Shown here piece after piece: positions 45,651 to 60,600 of a stretch of DNA of 64,000 bases (its first letter is position 1; every line of letters begins with the position of its first letter). A program made the translations under genes and the position numbers. This DNA is from Rhinopithecus roxellana (lineage: Eukaryota > Chordata > Mammalia > Primates > Cercopithecidae): positions 36,078,069 through 36,142,068 of the forward strand of contig NC_044552.1 of NCBI RefSeq assembly GCF_007565055.1, written 5' to 3'. The notes below the pieces were generated by a model, which saw nothing but the letters and a program-made list of their open reading frames with translations, searched no databases and had not been told where the DNA came from.

Positions 45651-48600
45651 ATGTAGTCTCACTCTGTTGCCCAGGCTGGGGTGCAGTGGTCCAATCTCTG
45701 CTCACTGCAACCTCCACCTCCCAGGTTCAGGCAATTCTCCTGCCTCAGCCTCCCGAGTAGCGGGGACTACAGGCATGCACTACCACGTCCAGTTAATTTT
45801 TTGTATTTTAGTACAGAAGGGGTTTCACCATGTTGGCCAGGGTGGTCTTGATCTCCTGACTTTGTGATCCGCCCGCCTTGGCCTCCCAAAGTGCTGGGAT
45901 TACAGGTGTGAGCCACAGTGCCTGGGCGATCACACTGTTTTTTTAAACATTAGGCCACAGACGAGCAAAAGACTATTTTGATATCATACATCACTACTTA
46001 TTCTGATATCATACATCACTACTTAAATGAGTCAAACAAAAGCCCTGGTCACAAGAAATCCTGAATATAAAATACTGCCATCTCTGATTGAAAAAATGGC
46101 AATACCATTCTATTCTACAGATTTCTATTTTCTCTGATATTTGGGCTCTAACATAAATGTATATATGTATGTATATTTCATAGCGAGGATCAATTATTAG
46201 TTAGAAGCATAGGCTTTGAAGCATTAATGAGTCCAAAATTTTTTTTTTTTTTTTGAGATGGAGTCTCGCTCTGTCACCCAGGCTGGAGTGCCGTGGCCGG
46301 ATCTCAGCTCACTGCAAGCTCCGCCTCCCGGGTTTACACCATTCTCCTGCCTCAGCCTCCCGAGTAGCTGGGACTACAGGTGCCCGCCACCATGCTTGGC
46401 TAATTTTTTGTATTTTTATTAGAGACAGGGTTTCACCGTGTTAGCCAGGATGGTCTTGATCTCCTGACCTCATGATCCGCCTGTCTCGGCCTCCCAAAGT
46501 GCTGGGATTACAGGCATGAGCCACCACGCCTGGCTTAAATTTTTTTTAGATGGAGCTTTGCTCTTGTTGCCTAAGCTGGAGTGCAATGGTGTGATCTCAG
46601 CTCACCGTAACTTCTGCTTCCCGGGTTCAACCAATTCTCCTGTCTCAGCCTCCGGAGTAGCTGGGATTACAGGTGTGTGCCATCACGCCTGGCTAATTTT
46701 TTGTATTTTTATTAGAAATAGGTTTCACCATGTTGGCCAGGCTGGTCTCGAACTCCTGACCTCAGGTAATTTGCCCACCTTGGCCTCCCAAACTGCTGGG
46801 ATTACAGGCTTGAAGCCACTGTGCCTGGCCAAGTCCAAATTTTTTATACTTCTTTAAGGAAATGTGTGGCCAGGTGCAGTGGCCTGAGATTACAGGGGTG
46901 AGCCTGTAATCCTAGCACTTTGGGAGGCCAAGGCAGGAGGATTGCTTAAGCTCAGGAGTCCGAGACCAGCCTGGACAACACAGTGAGATGTTGCCTCTAC
47001 AAAAAATTAAAAAATGAGTGGAGCGTTGTGGTGTGTGCCTGTAGTCCCAGCTACTCCGGTGGACGAGGTGGGAGGACTACTTGAGTCCAGGAAGTTGAGG
47101 CTGTAGTGAGCTATGATTGTGCCACTGCACACTAGCCTGGGCGACAAAGTGAGACCCTGTCTCAAACAAACAAAAGAAAATTTGCATATCACTGCTCTTA
47201 ACTACACAAGGGAATCAGGATCAACAACATACTCAGCAGCTGTGTGACTATGGCCAATTTACTTAAGCTCTGTGCCTCAGTTTCCTACCGCATAGAATTG
47301 GTATTAAATGAATTACATTGGATTAAATGAGTCAATATTTATAAAGTCCCTAACACAATGCTTAGCACATGAAAACTGCTATTTCATTGTCTGTTAAACA
47401 AAATAACACACATACATGTGCTAACCCTTACAACTGGGGCACAGTTGGGAACCAAAATATAATTTCAAATATTTACATAATTCATGAATTCCCAATACTT
47501 TCACTGACGGTGACACAAGCTAGAGTTCAGTAATGTAATACATAATTTTTATATACACATACACTGTAGGTAATGTTTCCCACAGAGTGTGAAAAGGAGC
47601 TTTCCCGTGGCTATGGATGCAGGGTGGATAGTTAGTTGCAAGGATCACAAGTGATAGTAATCAACAAAGCAACACATACAGGGTTCAGAGACTATTTAGG
47701 TCTTGTTGTGTCTTTGGTACATACTTAATGTGCAGTTGACTGTGGACTGTCTGCTAATGAAGGAAATCAATACCAGCGATAAATGGTGATGTAAGGATTA
47801 GAATCATCTACATGCAGCGAATTAGCTCCTCAGTGATGGAAGGTTCCTGGCACTACCTAGAGGTCAAAGCTCCTCTTGCTCATGCTTTACAGACTGTGGC
47901 AAAATCCCAGGGACCCTTTCTGAGGCACGTTATGGGCTCAGTTCAGTAGCATCTGTGACATGGAAAGATCAGAAAAGAATATTCCAGGGGGTCAGGACAC
48001 CAGCCAGTCATAAACCAACAAACCCAGGACTGGGACCATCCTTGGTTTAACTCTTCTGGCTCCTAGCTGCCTTGAAGTGGGCACTAGCCCTCACCTCTGT
48101 ATCTGAACACTGAGCTACAGGCCAAACCTATGGACGTCTTCCCTCTATCTACTCTGGAGGGCAGGTCCTGAATCCTGCAGAGGAGCTGGGCTGTTGTCAC
48201 CTCCTTCCTCCTGCTATCTTGGCAGCAAAGCCAAACCGAACACCAGCTACTTACTAACCTGGGCCTGGGGTGGGAGCTGTGCCAGCACAAGCAACAACCT
48301 AGCAGCTTCACTCACCACACAATCGTCGATGATTTCTGCCAGACGTGTCCGGTGTTTCCGCCCCAGCCGCATGATCTTTTTCCATGTGTAGTAGTACTCC
48401 ACGCACTGAGCCACCGTCTTGGACTTCACCTGCCGGGAAAGCGAGATCAAGGTTAGCTCCAGCAATGCGCAGACAGCAAAGGCAGCAAGCATTTTTGAAT
48501 ATTTAATTTTGTAATAGGTAATAAACAAGTTTGTTTAGTTCAAGAAAAAAATGTACGCAGTGAAAGGCTTCCTTCCCACACCTGTCCTTACCCCTCACCC

Positions 48601-51600
48601 TGCAACACAGGTAGCCCCTTGCATTACTTTCTTTGGGTATCATTCCAGATTTTTTTTTTTTTTGAGATGGAGTCTCGCTCTGTCACCCAGGCTGGAGTGC
48701 AGTGGCGCAATCGCGGCTCGCTGCAAGCTCTGCCTCCTGGGTTCACACCATTCTCCTGCCTCAGCCTCCCGAGTAGCTCAGACTATAGGTGCCTACCACC
48801 ACGCCTGGCTAATTTTTTGTATTTTTAGTAGAGACGGGGTTTCACTGTGTTAGCCAGGATGGTCTCGATCTCCTGGCCTCGTGATACGCCCACCTTGGCC
48901 TCCCAAAGTGCTGGGATTACAGGCATAAGCCACCGCGCCCGGCCAGGTCTATGCATCTTAAGGCAAAAACATTCCTTTCTTTAGTTCATATGCTCTACGA
49001 TCAGATGAGGTGTAATAATGTCGGTTTGCTGGCGGCAGATTAAAGGCTGGCCTTACCCCTGACGGTTGGAACAAGGCCACCTACATGGTGAGATGAAGTC
49101 CTGTCTCCTCAAAGTTGCCTCCTTCTCATCCCCCTGACACCTGGAATTTCCACACTAGAATTACCTGAGGGAGTGAGGATAGTGTCCGTCCCAGAGAGCC
49201 CTGGGTTAAAACTCATGTTGCCTGGTAAGCTCAATACACGAATCCATCATCAGTTGAAAGTGTGGTGGTCGCCCAATCCTAAAGGATTGAAGTCTATGCC
49301 AGGTCAGTCCTGGCGGGGAGGGTGACTCAAGAAAGATGCAGCATGAGGGCTGCTGGGCACACGGGGCAGCAAGGGCATGGCGGTCGTCAAGGGCAAGGCA
49401 GGAGCAAATGCAGACATGGAGGTGGAGGCAAGTTAGAGACAAAGTCCTCCTGCTTCTCACACTTGCCCAGGCAAGGCCCTAGACTGACGACAGGAGACAT
49501 GCCATGCTAGGACACCTCTGAGGACCATCTGTCTCAGCCATGGGCCAGTGGGTGCTGTCACCTGTGGCTCTGTTCTCTGTGTACCCGAACAGTCTTAAAT
49601 GGCTTTAACACAATATGGCTCCATCATTCATCAGTTTGTTGAAACACTCTTTGAATGGTTTTAATTTTTTATGCTAAACCATCTCTTAGCCAATAAAATC
49701 AATAAATGTATCTGTTGTATAAAGTGCTATTTCATCTATGGAAAGGTTTATTTTGCTTTAGAATGCTGTATATGCAAGGTATTTTTATTATTACTGTCGT
49801 TAAAAATAGGAGTTCAACACCAGAAACCAGATGGGTAGAGGGAGGCCACATGTTCTCCTCTCCCCAGTTACCCAGAAAAAAATTCTGTCAGAAATGTGGT
49901 AGATCTGTCAAATATACATAAATTATGTATGACCAGGCACACTGGCTCATGCCAGTAATCCCAATGCTTTGGGAGGCTGAGGGAGGTGGATCACTTGAGG
50001 TCAGGAGTTCGAGACCAGCCTGGCCAACATGGTAAAACTCCGTCTCTACTACAAATACAAAAATTAGCCAGGAGTGGTGGTGCGTGCCTGTAATCCCAGT
50101 TACTCTAGAAGCTGAGGCAGGAGAATCGCTTGAACCTGGGAGATGGAAGCTGCAGTGAGTCAAGATCATGCCACTGCACTCCAGCCTGGGCGACAGAGTG
50201 AAATTGTCTTGAAAAATAAAAAAATAAAATAAAATAAATTATGTAAATTATGAACCAGGAGCCTGATTCTCGTTATTCTGACAGAATTATGAATTACACA
50301 TTTTTATTAAGATAGAAAATAACACCGCACCACTGCAGTGTCCAGATAATCTATGCCTTCTTTCCCCTGTCCTCTCCCTGCCACAGTCCTAACACTGGGG
50401 CCATACCACCCCTATATCCACTACCATCCTCACCAGCGAGTGTGGAAGACATCCTTTTTGTAAGTATCTTAAACCAGTATCCAAATATTTCTAAATATTT
50501 TTGTGTACCATTTCCCAAGTTTAATTTCAACAGGGCAATGGGAAAAATCATGCTTACCATCTTCTGTACAAAAATAAAGTCTTTGCTGTAAGTGGCTAGT
50601 GCTTTGTTAAACAGTTTTCTTTCTAGGGAGGTCCACTTGTCCGAACCTACAACAAAACACAAACCTCATAAGAACAGCTCGCAGTTCCCCTTGCTTTTAG
50701 TTGCTGGTTCATTTACTTAAGTTACAAAATACAACTACAGAGCAAGTGATATAATACATATCAAATTCCCATTTGAACAAAAAGATAGTGTGATATAATG
50801 GTTAGGAGCTCTGACACCTGGGTTCAAGTCTCAACTATGGCCTTGACCTTGTCAAGTTACTCATCCTAAGTCTGTTTTATTACCTACAATTGGGAATAAT
50901 TACAATTGCCTCCACTGATTAGGATTTTTGTGAAACTTAAAGAAGATAATGCACAAAAAGTGCCCACCATCATCACTGGGAAACAAAGAGCATTCAACAT
51001 ATTTTAGGGACAGTGTTAATGTAATGATCATATTCACAAGTGCAAGCATTCATGTAGCAAGTACCCTTCAGGGTGTGGCTTGATTCACCCTCCACCCTCG
51101 AGATGCGCACAATCTACTGGGGAGACCAACAAGTAGGTCATGACATTCAAAGTGGTAACTAACTATTCAGGTAAAGGTGAGGTGTCATTGGGGCACAAAG
51201 GAGAAACACCACACTCAGGTTAGGGCCAGGGCAGCCAGGAGGGATTCCAGGTAGAGAAAACATCTGAGTTGAGTTTTAAAGGTCATATAGAAGCAAGTCA
51301 GGCAATAAGGAGATGGAAGAGTATTCTGGTGAGAGGAAGCAGGATATGCAAAGTCAGAGGCAAGAGTGAAGTCATGCACTTCAGTCATTCATTCAACAGA
51401 TATTTATTAGGGGTATATTACAAGCAAGATGCTGTGCTAGGAAAAATAGCTTAACATTTCTAAGTGCTTACTATGTGGCAGGTTCTCAGTACTTCAGTTA
51501 TTCATCATCAGGTTCTACTAACAATCCTGTAAGATTGTTATGATGATGAGCCCATTTGACAGATGAGGAAATGGAGGTTTCCAAAGAACGACTAGTAATC

Positions 51601-54600
51601 TAATCTGGTTCAAGTATACTGTTCCAGCAGAAGCAGATGAGGCTGGAGAGGTGAGTGGAGCCAGTTCTTGATAGATCTGCTGACCGACGAGGGAGAGGCT
51701 TCACTGCTGGGCTGGTGCATCTGCCTTACTGGCTAAACCTGATATTGATGTCTTTTTCCTCCACGAAAGAAAGAAGGATATGCAGATAATAATATAAAAT
51801 GGTACTGGCTTGTTTGGGGCAAGAAATAAGGTCTACTTCTAAGGGGACTCCTATTTCTGGAGGCTCTAGGGAAGGTTCCACCACTGCAGCTGGTTCAGAG
51901 AAAACTCAGTCTTGTTCTTCTGGCCTGCTGAATTCTCCACATCTCTGGTTCTTTGGATGGTATTTGGCCAAGGCTCTGATCTCACTACACTTCTCTAGAC
52001 TTCATTAGTGGCGTACACTAGTACCCCAAACCATATCTTTCATTACACTTCATCAGTGGGGTACACTAGTACCCCATCTCACTATACTTCATTAGTGGGG
52101 TACACTAGTACCCCAAACCATAATATCTTTCCTCTCTTTCCGGGCAAGTCCAAGGCTTCCATTTTGCTATGGTCAACTGATGGGGCTGCAGTACAGGAAA
52201 CCCTAATCACCTCTTCCCTTGTAGGGTTTGGCCAAAATAAGTGAATCAGGCGAAAACGCTCTGTGTAGGCAGCGGCCTCCTTAGACCACAGGTGGGGAGC
52301 CTAGGGTCCTTAGGAAAATATATGGCTCAGTGACATAAACTCACATTTCTGAAATAAACAACTTCCTTGTGCAGCTCTTTGATGGGTCCTCAAGCCAGGA
52401 GCTTTGGCTCCAGACTCAGAATATGCTTTCCACAGCTGGGCGGGGTCAGATGTCTACAAAAGCAGGGCGACCACCCAATTTAATTGGTTTGCAAACTTAT
52501 CTTTTTTTTTGAGGTGGAGTCTTGCTCTGTCACCCAGGTTGGAGTGCAGTGAAAAGATCTCAGTTCACTGCAACCTCTGCCTCTTGGGTTCAAGTGATTC
52601 TCTTGCCTCAGCCTCCTGAGTAGCTGAGATTACAGGCGCGTGCCACCACACCTGGCTAATTTTTGTATTTTTAGCAAAGACGGGGATTCACCAAGTTGGC
52701 CAGGCTGGTCTTGAGCTCCTGACCTCAAGTGATCCGCCTGCCTCGGCCTCCCAAAGTGCTGGGATTACAGATGTGCGCCACTGTGCCCAGCTGCAAACTT
52801 ATCTCTTTACTTCTAGAAGGAAAGCAGCTTTCTCATGAATCCTCAGCAGAAGGGAGTCATCTTCCATGGGTTCCAGAGGACTGGATAGCTCTGGCTGTGC
52901 AGACCACAGTAACAGGGAGCCTCAGGGGGGCTGCGGGTTTGGAGAATCCTTGCCGGAGTGCACGTGAGCACAGGGGGTTGGTGGGATTTGAGGCTTTATA
53001 GCACTTCCATCACCATTCTTCAAATTCTGTCCAACATTCAAAGCCTTGGGGTCCCCTTACCCAGGAACAAAGGCAGAAAGAGGGACACAGAAAGGAATAA
53101 CCAACAATTCAGCTCAACAACCAAACAACAATCATGGTTCCTTTTAGGTATCCACCAAAAGAGCAAACGGGTAAGAGGAGTCAGAAAGAGAATGATGGAA
53201 GAAAGACCACAATGGCAGTGTGTCATACCAGCTGACTCACGTAAGCTTACACAGAGGTTGCTCTGCTGCCCTGCTGCAGGTCCAGAATCTGTGTGGCCCT
53301 CAGTTGCATCTCCGATGGGGAATCAGGAGACATTTTGCTGATGAAACCCTCAACTAGATCAATGAAATTCTTTCCAACCGCAGCCAGATCATCAGTTTCC
53401 TAAGTTAGAGTGTAGCTCTAAGACATGACAAGACACTAACAGGGCCATCTAGCCTTCTCAGCCAGTCTCTGCAGTGGATATACTTTTTTCTACCTGCCAG
53501 GCTCATTACCTGATTTCTGGCCCCAAAAGCAGTGTCCCGTTCCCAGGCCTATCGATTTCTGAGCAGCATGTCCCTTCATGTTTCCAAATTGCTTGCCAGA
53601 TGCAACTCCACAGGTGAAGTAACTTCCTGCCCATCTGTTAGGAGGGATCCCCAAACCTCGTGGGGGAAGGAGACCTTCTCCCTGTTGACTCTGGTGGTTT
53701 TTAAGACTGTTGCTCTGACACTGGATTTGGTGGCTTCCTGATTCTGGAATGTGCATTCTGTACAACTCGTACTGAGCTGGAGTGGGCTGCATGTTCTCCC
53801 TGCCCCTCTATGTGACTCTCCCATTCCAAGGGATACAGGGCTGGGTCAGGAAGTCCTCTCTTAAGAGAGTAAGAGGTGGCTCTTCTGCATAGTCCTAGGG
53901 TCTGTGCTTTGGTGCAAATGACAGTGCTCTGTGTGTGCATGTGTTTGTGTCTGCTCAACAGGGTGTTCACAAATTGAGGGACAGAGGCTTGGCCGGGCAA
54001 CAAATCCATTCTCACACTAAAGCTGGCTTCCTGGTCACAGGATTGCCCACTGAGGCTGAGAGTCCATCCCCGGACTCTTGGATTGAATTCCCAGGCTAAA
54101 GCCTCGGACAGATAAGTAACATATGAATGTGTTTTCCCCAAATAGTATCACTGAACTGTGATAAAAAGGGTGATTTTAGTCACCTTAGGTTGTGAACCTG
54201 GTTCTGCTACTTACTCCTTCTGTGATCCCAGGCAAGCCTACTTAACTTCTCTGAGTCTCAGTTTCCCCACGTGACATGGGGAGGGTGGCAGTCACTCTGT
54301 GACTGACAGATTTGGTCCTAAGTGTCCGATACATGTTTTGAACCTTCACTGGGCACTTGGAGAGCAGATTCCAAATCAACCCAGGGCTATGAGACATATG
54401 CCGCCCCTGCTGATATGTGGACAGTGACATCCAAGACCACCTGTTTCTTGTTCTGTGTATTTCTTATCCACAGTCTCACTCCTGGCTGCTTATTATATCC
54501 ATAGTCTTCTCCTTCCTGCCTCCAAAATCCCTCTGTAATCTGAAGTTAAGGAAAGGCTCAGATGTCTCTCTTTCCTGGAGTCTGACAGGGACAAGTTCCT

Positions 54601-57600
54601 TATTCTTAGACAAGGTTCTAAACCGACCCTTCTTAGATCTTGCATCTTGGACAAAGTCCAGGATAAAATACAAAACCGAGGCAGGGGGTTGCCTCAAATC
54701 CTCCCCTATCCTTCAACTACCCACCCACACCCTCCCTTCTCTCTAGGATCCCTGCTGCCAACTCAGCATGCACACAGGGTTCGTGGGTTGAGAGTCCCCC
54801 TGCACTCATTTGTTCTACCTGGGGATTCCTGGCTATTGGGCTATTACCAGCAGGGGCCCCTAACAAAACGATTAAGGCTAATTACAAAGAACCTAATTAA
54901 CTGGATGAAACGGTGCTGGAACAGTATCCAGAGGAAAACTGTTCTGACCTTCGGTTGCTGGGAAACAGGCTCTGGACTGTGGTTAATTTGGGGGCAATCT
55001 ACAGTGAACCCGGGCAATTAAAAAGAGACATGGAGGGGTGAGAGAAAGTTTGGACACAGTATCTTTTAGAGGGACTTTCTTTCTTAAAACTTCCATTAAT
55101 AAATTTTTTTCTTCTCTTTTTTTTTTTGAGACAGGGTCTCACTCTGTCACCCAGGCTGGAGAGCAGTGGTATGATCGCCGTTCACTATAGCCTATGCCTC
55201 TCGGGTTCAGGTAACTCTCTTGCTCATCCACCCAAGTAGCTGGGATTACAAGCATGCACCACTATGCCCGGCTAATTTTTGTATTTTTAGTAGAGATGGG
55301 GTTTCACCATGTTTGCCAGGCTGGTCTCGAACTCCTGAACTTAAGTGATCTGCCCGCCCTGGCCTCCCAAAGTGCTGGGATTACAGGCATGAGCCACCAT
55401 TCCTGGCCCCATTGATAATGTTTTGTAGTTACACAAGACAGACATATTCACTGTAGAAAAAGGAGGACTGTTTTTATACCAGATTTTCATTTCCACACAG
55501 GGTTTTCAATAGTGGGTGAAGGTTGAGTAATTTTTTGAGGGGTGCAAGGTGAAGAAGGCTGCTACCAAAGTTTTCTCTGTGGGTAAAAAGGGGGAAGCCT
55601 CAATCTGAATCCAGAATTTGAGCTTGTCCACTAGGCAATTTTTTTTTTTTTTTTTTTAATTTAAACTAGTGCTGTGTTAGGCAAGGTAAAAGAGTATTAA
55701 CTCAGTCCTACCCTTGAGGGGACCAATGTCTAGCTACAGACACAGGCTAAGGATGCCTGGGAAATGAAATCACAGCTGTGCTTCTTGCAAATTACTCTTT
55801 TGAGCATGTAATTCTGTCTCCTCATCTAACTGGAGCAGCTTCCAAGGCAGAAGAGACCAGTCCTCTCCAACGGAATGAGTATTTCCTCCAGGTCTCCTCC
55901 ATCTCCACAAGTCAGGTCAGGGTTTCAGGACTCAATAGGTGTTTGGGCTATGCTCAGGGCCAGTAAGTAGACTCTGTTGAACACTTGCCAAGAAGCCACG
56001 GTCAGTTCTAACACCCTCCACTCTTCACCCATCTGCAGGAATGACCAGTTCAATGAAAAAAGTCAAGCATGCTGCAATCCATCGAATCACAACCAGGCTT
56101 CCTCTTCACCCTGACTCCCCCATGCTTGGCCTTTCCCAGCCCAAGTGCTAACTGGGAATCACTACACACAACTGCTAACCACACATGGGTGGGAGGGTGC
56201 TGAGAGCAACAGACGGCTGGACTGTGCATCGTGGTGTGGGTTGAGCGCCAGGAGCCACTGCAACAGCACCTTCCTCTGAGGATCCTGTGCAGGGTTCATG
56301 TGGCCTTGGCAAGCAGCCCTTAGATTTGGGCGAGTTGCCCACCACATCGGTCCTTTCCCTATAGCACATCTCTCCTGGGTCCCAGCACTGGTCACTTCTT
56401 CCTTTTCTTAATGAATGGCTTGGAATGGGTGGGAAAGGGAAGATAATGAGTAAAGTAAGGAAGTGATTTTTATAGGCCTGTGTCTTTGTTTTTCTCTCCA
56501 AACATACAGCCTCCCTCCCTGACATGGACAGGCTCAGGCAGGCTTGGGAAACCTGAACTCCCTCTCCAGATAACTAGGAGCCTGGACAGAAAATTTGGGG
56601 CTGGGACTCAGGATGGGTGACACTGGCCACAGCCACAGAGTCAGGAGCCAAAGGAGATCCAGAAGATAGGGTCCCAGCAAGGTGGCAATTAAGCCAACAG
56701 GCAGTCACTACTGGGGAGCAACCCAACAGGGCTCAGCACAAAGGCCAAAGCAGAATGTGGCCATAGAGATGGGATTCGCTGACACCTAGGAAGCAAATGA
56801 GGGGGTTCAGCAGTGGGGGAAGGAGGTGGTGGCTGGGGCATGTGATGGGGAAGACTCTGCTGCCTCCCCTACGGCTTAGAAGGAAACTGTTAAGGAGATT
56901 GTTTTGGGTCAGACTTTAGAGACCAGTGACCTCTGCCCTTGTTGCTCATACTTATAGAAAATTCTCTGTGTCCCAGTCTATCATCACTTCCCGGAGAAGG
57001 CAAGTGACTGGCAAACATAGATGAGTACACTTCTCTTGGAGACGTCAACCCTTCACAACTTAGCTCTACCTCTTTTGCCTCCAAGGACTGAAATGATTGC
57101 AGAAAACAGCAGAGTCCTCCCTGGTCTTGCCGGCTGGGGAAGGGGGCAAGGGACAGGCAAGGAATTAGCCAGAATCCCCTAACCTCAAGAGATCAACTAA
57201 TTGTCGCAGAGTTTAGGGCCTTCTTGTTTCAAAGTTTTTGGTAACATTTTAGTGTTTTTATTTTGTTTTGACTGGGGTGTGTGGTGCTCCTAGTACACAG
57301 CTTTCTGACCTTTTTAATGTCACGATACACATAAAATACTTGTTTGGTACACTTGGAAGAACCAGAGGAGAACTGTATCCCAGATGAAGCTGCTCACAGC
57401 TGGAGCTAACCAGCCCAGAGGCTCCGGTGACCCCAGCCACTCTGAGGGCTGAGGGCAGCAGCATCTCACAGCACATGGTTGGAAAACTCCTTTTAGCCAA
57501 TCCACTGGCCCACCATCATGCAAAGAAGCTTGAGACAGGCTCCAGGAGGCTGGACAGCCTCTCAGGGTTCAATGGGCAGCAGATGATGCTGGAAATTAAG

Positions 57601-60600
57601 AGAGAGGACTGAACTGTTTCCATGGCAGATTAGGGAGAACTCCTAAATCTTTCTACCCACACTTGGGACAGACACCAAGCAGGAAATGATGGAGACAATA
57701 TTGAGAAGCTGGCTCCTTTAGGCCACCAGAGAAGCGATGAATTTCTAATTCCATGCATCTACTCTGTACTGGCCTAGTTCCAGGAGTGACCTCCAGGCAG
57801 ACATCTTGGGCTTACCGTTCTCGGAAGAAGGGCTTTGAGGTTTACCTTGTGATGACAGGCAGGAAGGCTCATTCATGAAAGAGGAGGAGCACAGTAGGTG
57901 AGGCAAATATTGGTGGAGAAAGCAAGCTAGTATTTGTACAGAAGCCCTCACTGGGCTGCCCGGACCAAAGACTGGAAAAGGTATAGCTAGGTCCCCAAGC
58001 CCACATATTTGGCACCTGCCTAGGCAGGGTCTGCCCAGAGCACCAAAGAAACCCTCAAGTGATTAAAAATCAAGAGGCACTGAAAATTCAGCCCCCTCCA
58101 AAATAAAGAACCAGTGTAGGTTCGTGGAGACCCTCAGAAGGAACAGTTAGTACATGGAAATGAAAATGTTGACCTCAGTGTCACTGGTCACTTCTTAGGC
58201 TCTCCAACCTATTTCCTTCACTCTTCACAATTCTCAGTCCATTTAAATCTTGAAGGTGTCTTCTACTTCCCTCTTTTTGTGGTACTGTCATTAATTCACA
58301 TACAAAACCCTGCATGTATGAAGTCTTTCCTGTCAGTGTGATCCATTATTTAATAACTGCCTCCTCCTCAGAGCCTCTAAGCTGTACAACATAGGACTCT
58401 GTCCATGTCTGTCATAGTCACTGATGCATCTCAGTGTTTAGCAAGTCCCTTGTACACAGTAAGTGTTCAAAAAATAATTATTGGATAAATGAGTAATAAA
58501 TGTTATTAGGATGTGCCAGGCATTGGGCTACATATACCATCTCTAATCTCACAAAAACACTATAAGGGATGGAATACAAGTCTCATTTTACAGGTGAGAA
58601 AACCAAGGCTGCAGAAGACCACGGTACTTGGCCAAGGGGTACAGTAGAATCTGAACCCATGGCTACTGATTCCAAAACCAGGGGGCTGCTGATTGTACCT
58701 TCTGTGGCTCTCTCTGGTCTCATGCACTAGTCTCCTTGCCACATGTGCAGGCACTGTCCACTATCACCCAGGTCTTGGCACACCCACAAGGGGCAGGAGC
58801 TTATGCCAACAGACAAAATGCCAACAGTGCCAAAGCAACAGACACAGCTCTGCCTTAGGAGGCCTTGAGATCACAAGTGGTGATTAGGACAGAACCAGTG
58901 TTATCCATTACCAGAAAGTGACACAACCACACATGCAAGCAACCCACTGTCAGGAGGCAACAGGACACAGGGCTCCTGGCAACCTACCGGCATAGTGGTA
59001 ATTTGCTAAAGGATGACATTTTAACCTGACCGGCTTCCGCAGCAGCAGCATTTCCAGAGCAACCTGCAGACCCAGGGGAGAGAAAAGTCAAGAGTCAGTA
59101 ATAGGTCTGTGTGTCTTACGGAGACCATCCACTCAAAGGGGAAATGGAGTTAGCACTGTGGAGGCCAGGGGTGGGGGCACTGGAAGGAAACCCAGAGGGA
59201 GACTACCCTAACTAGGGTTTCATGTCTGTTCAGCACCCAGTAAGACTCTCATTCTAACACCCTCCCCATCCATGCCTGAAGCCAGTTGTTCATGTCACAG
59301 GAAAACAGAAAGACCTGACTCCTGCTTGGTAAAATCCCACCAGCCCCAGAGATGAGTGGGGCCTCCTCTGACTGGAGGCTGAGTCTTTGGGCAAGAGTTC
59401 CCAGGAAATGAGTGGGTGATCTGTAACTGTTTTACAGAAAAATCATGTTTCATTCCAGCTGAACATAAACAGCTGCATCAGTAACAACTGTACTACACAC
59501 ACACCATCCGTCCAGAGAGCCTAGCTAAATAAACTGTTTCAAATCAGCCTTCTTCAGCCTCAGTAGCTTTTTAAAAGATGCCACAGGCAGAGTTGAACAG
59601 CAGATACTTTCGGAGCAGAGCAGGGCCTAGAATCTTGCTACTCCAAGTGTGGTCCATAGAACAGGAGTACCTCCCTCACCTGGGAGCTAGTCAGAAAGGC
59701 AGAACTGGGCCCTACTCCCAAGCCTCTGAATCAGAATCTGTATTTTTAACAAGATTCCCCAGGTGACGCATACGCACATTAAAAGTTTGAGAAGTGCTGC
59801 TCTGCCACACTGATCTCAAAGGGTTAAGGACAGTTCTCCAGCATTCTAGGAAATACCTGAAGGGTATCATAGTATTGGGACATTTACTTTCACATTTTCA
59901 TAAAATCAAAATGCAGGAAGCTAGATCTACTACCATATATTTATATAAAGGGGAAACAGAGGTCAGTGATTGAGTGATCTGGTCAGAAGTCCAGGTTGAG
60001 GCTGGGTGCGTTGGTCCATGCCTGTAATCCCAGCACTTTGGGAGGCCAAGGTGGGAGGATCACCTGAGGTCAGGAGTTCGAGACCAGCCTGGCCAACATG
60101 ATGAAACCCCATCTCTACTGAAAATACAAAAACTAGCCAGGCATGGTGGCACGCACAGTAATCCCAGCTACTAGCAAGACTGAGGAAGAATCTCTTGAAC
60201 CCGAGAGGCAGAGGTTGTGGTGAGTTGAGATCGTGCCACTGCGCTCCAGCCTGGGTGTTAGAGCGAGACTCCATTTTTAAAAAAAGGCCGGGCGCAGTGG
60301 CTCACACCTGTAATCCCAACACTCTGGGAGGCTGAGGTGGGTGGATCACCTGAGGTCAGGAGTTCGAGACCAGCCTCAACATGGAGAAACCCCGTCTCTA
60401 CTAAAAGTACAAAATTAGCTGGGCGTGGTGGTGCATGCCTGTAATCCCAGCTACTTGGGAGGCTGAGGCAGGAGAACTGCTTGAACCTGGGAGGTGGAGG
60501 TTGCAGTGAGCCGAGATCGTGCCATTGCACCCCAGCCTGGGCAACAAGAGTGAAACTCTGTCTCAAAAAAAAAAGGAAGTCCAGATTGAGCAGGTCAACT

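Noticed and set aside
53701..54141. 146-codon minus-strand open frame inside the 8.3-kb TRERF1 intron
   Set aside because: The SANT-linker exons on each side join in phase without it, and it shows no protein family features.
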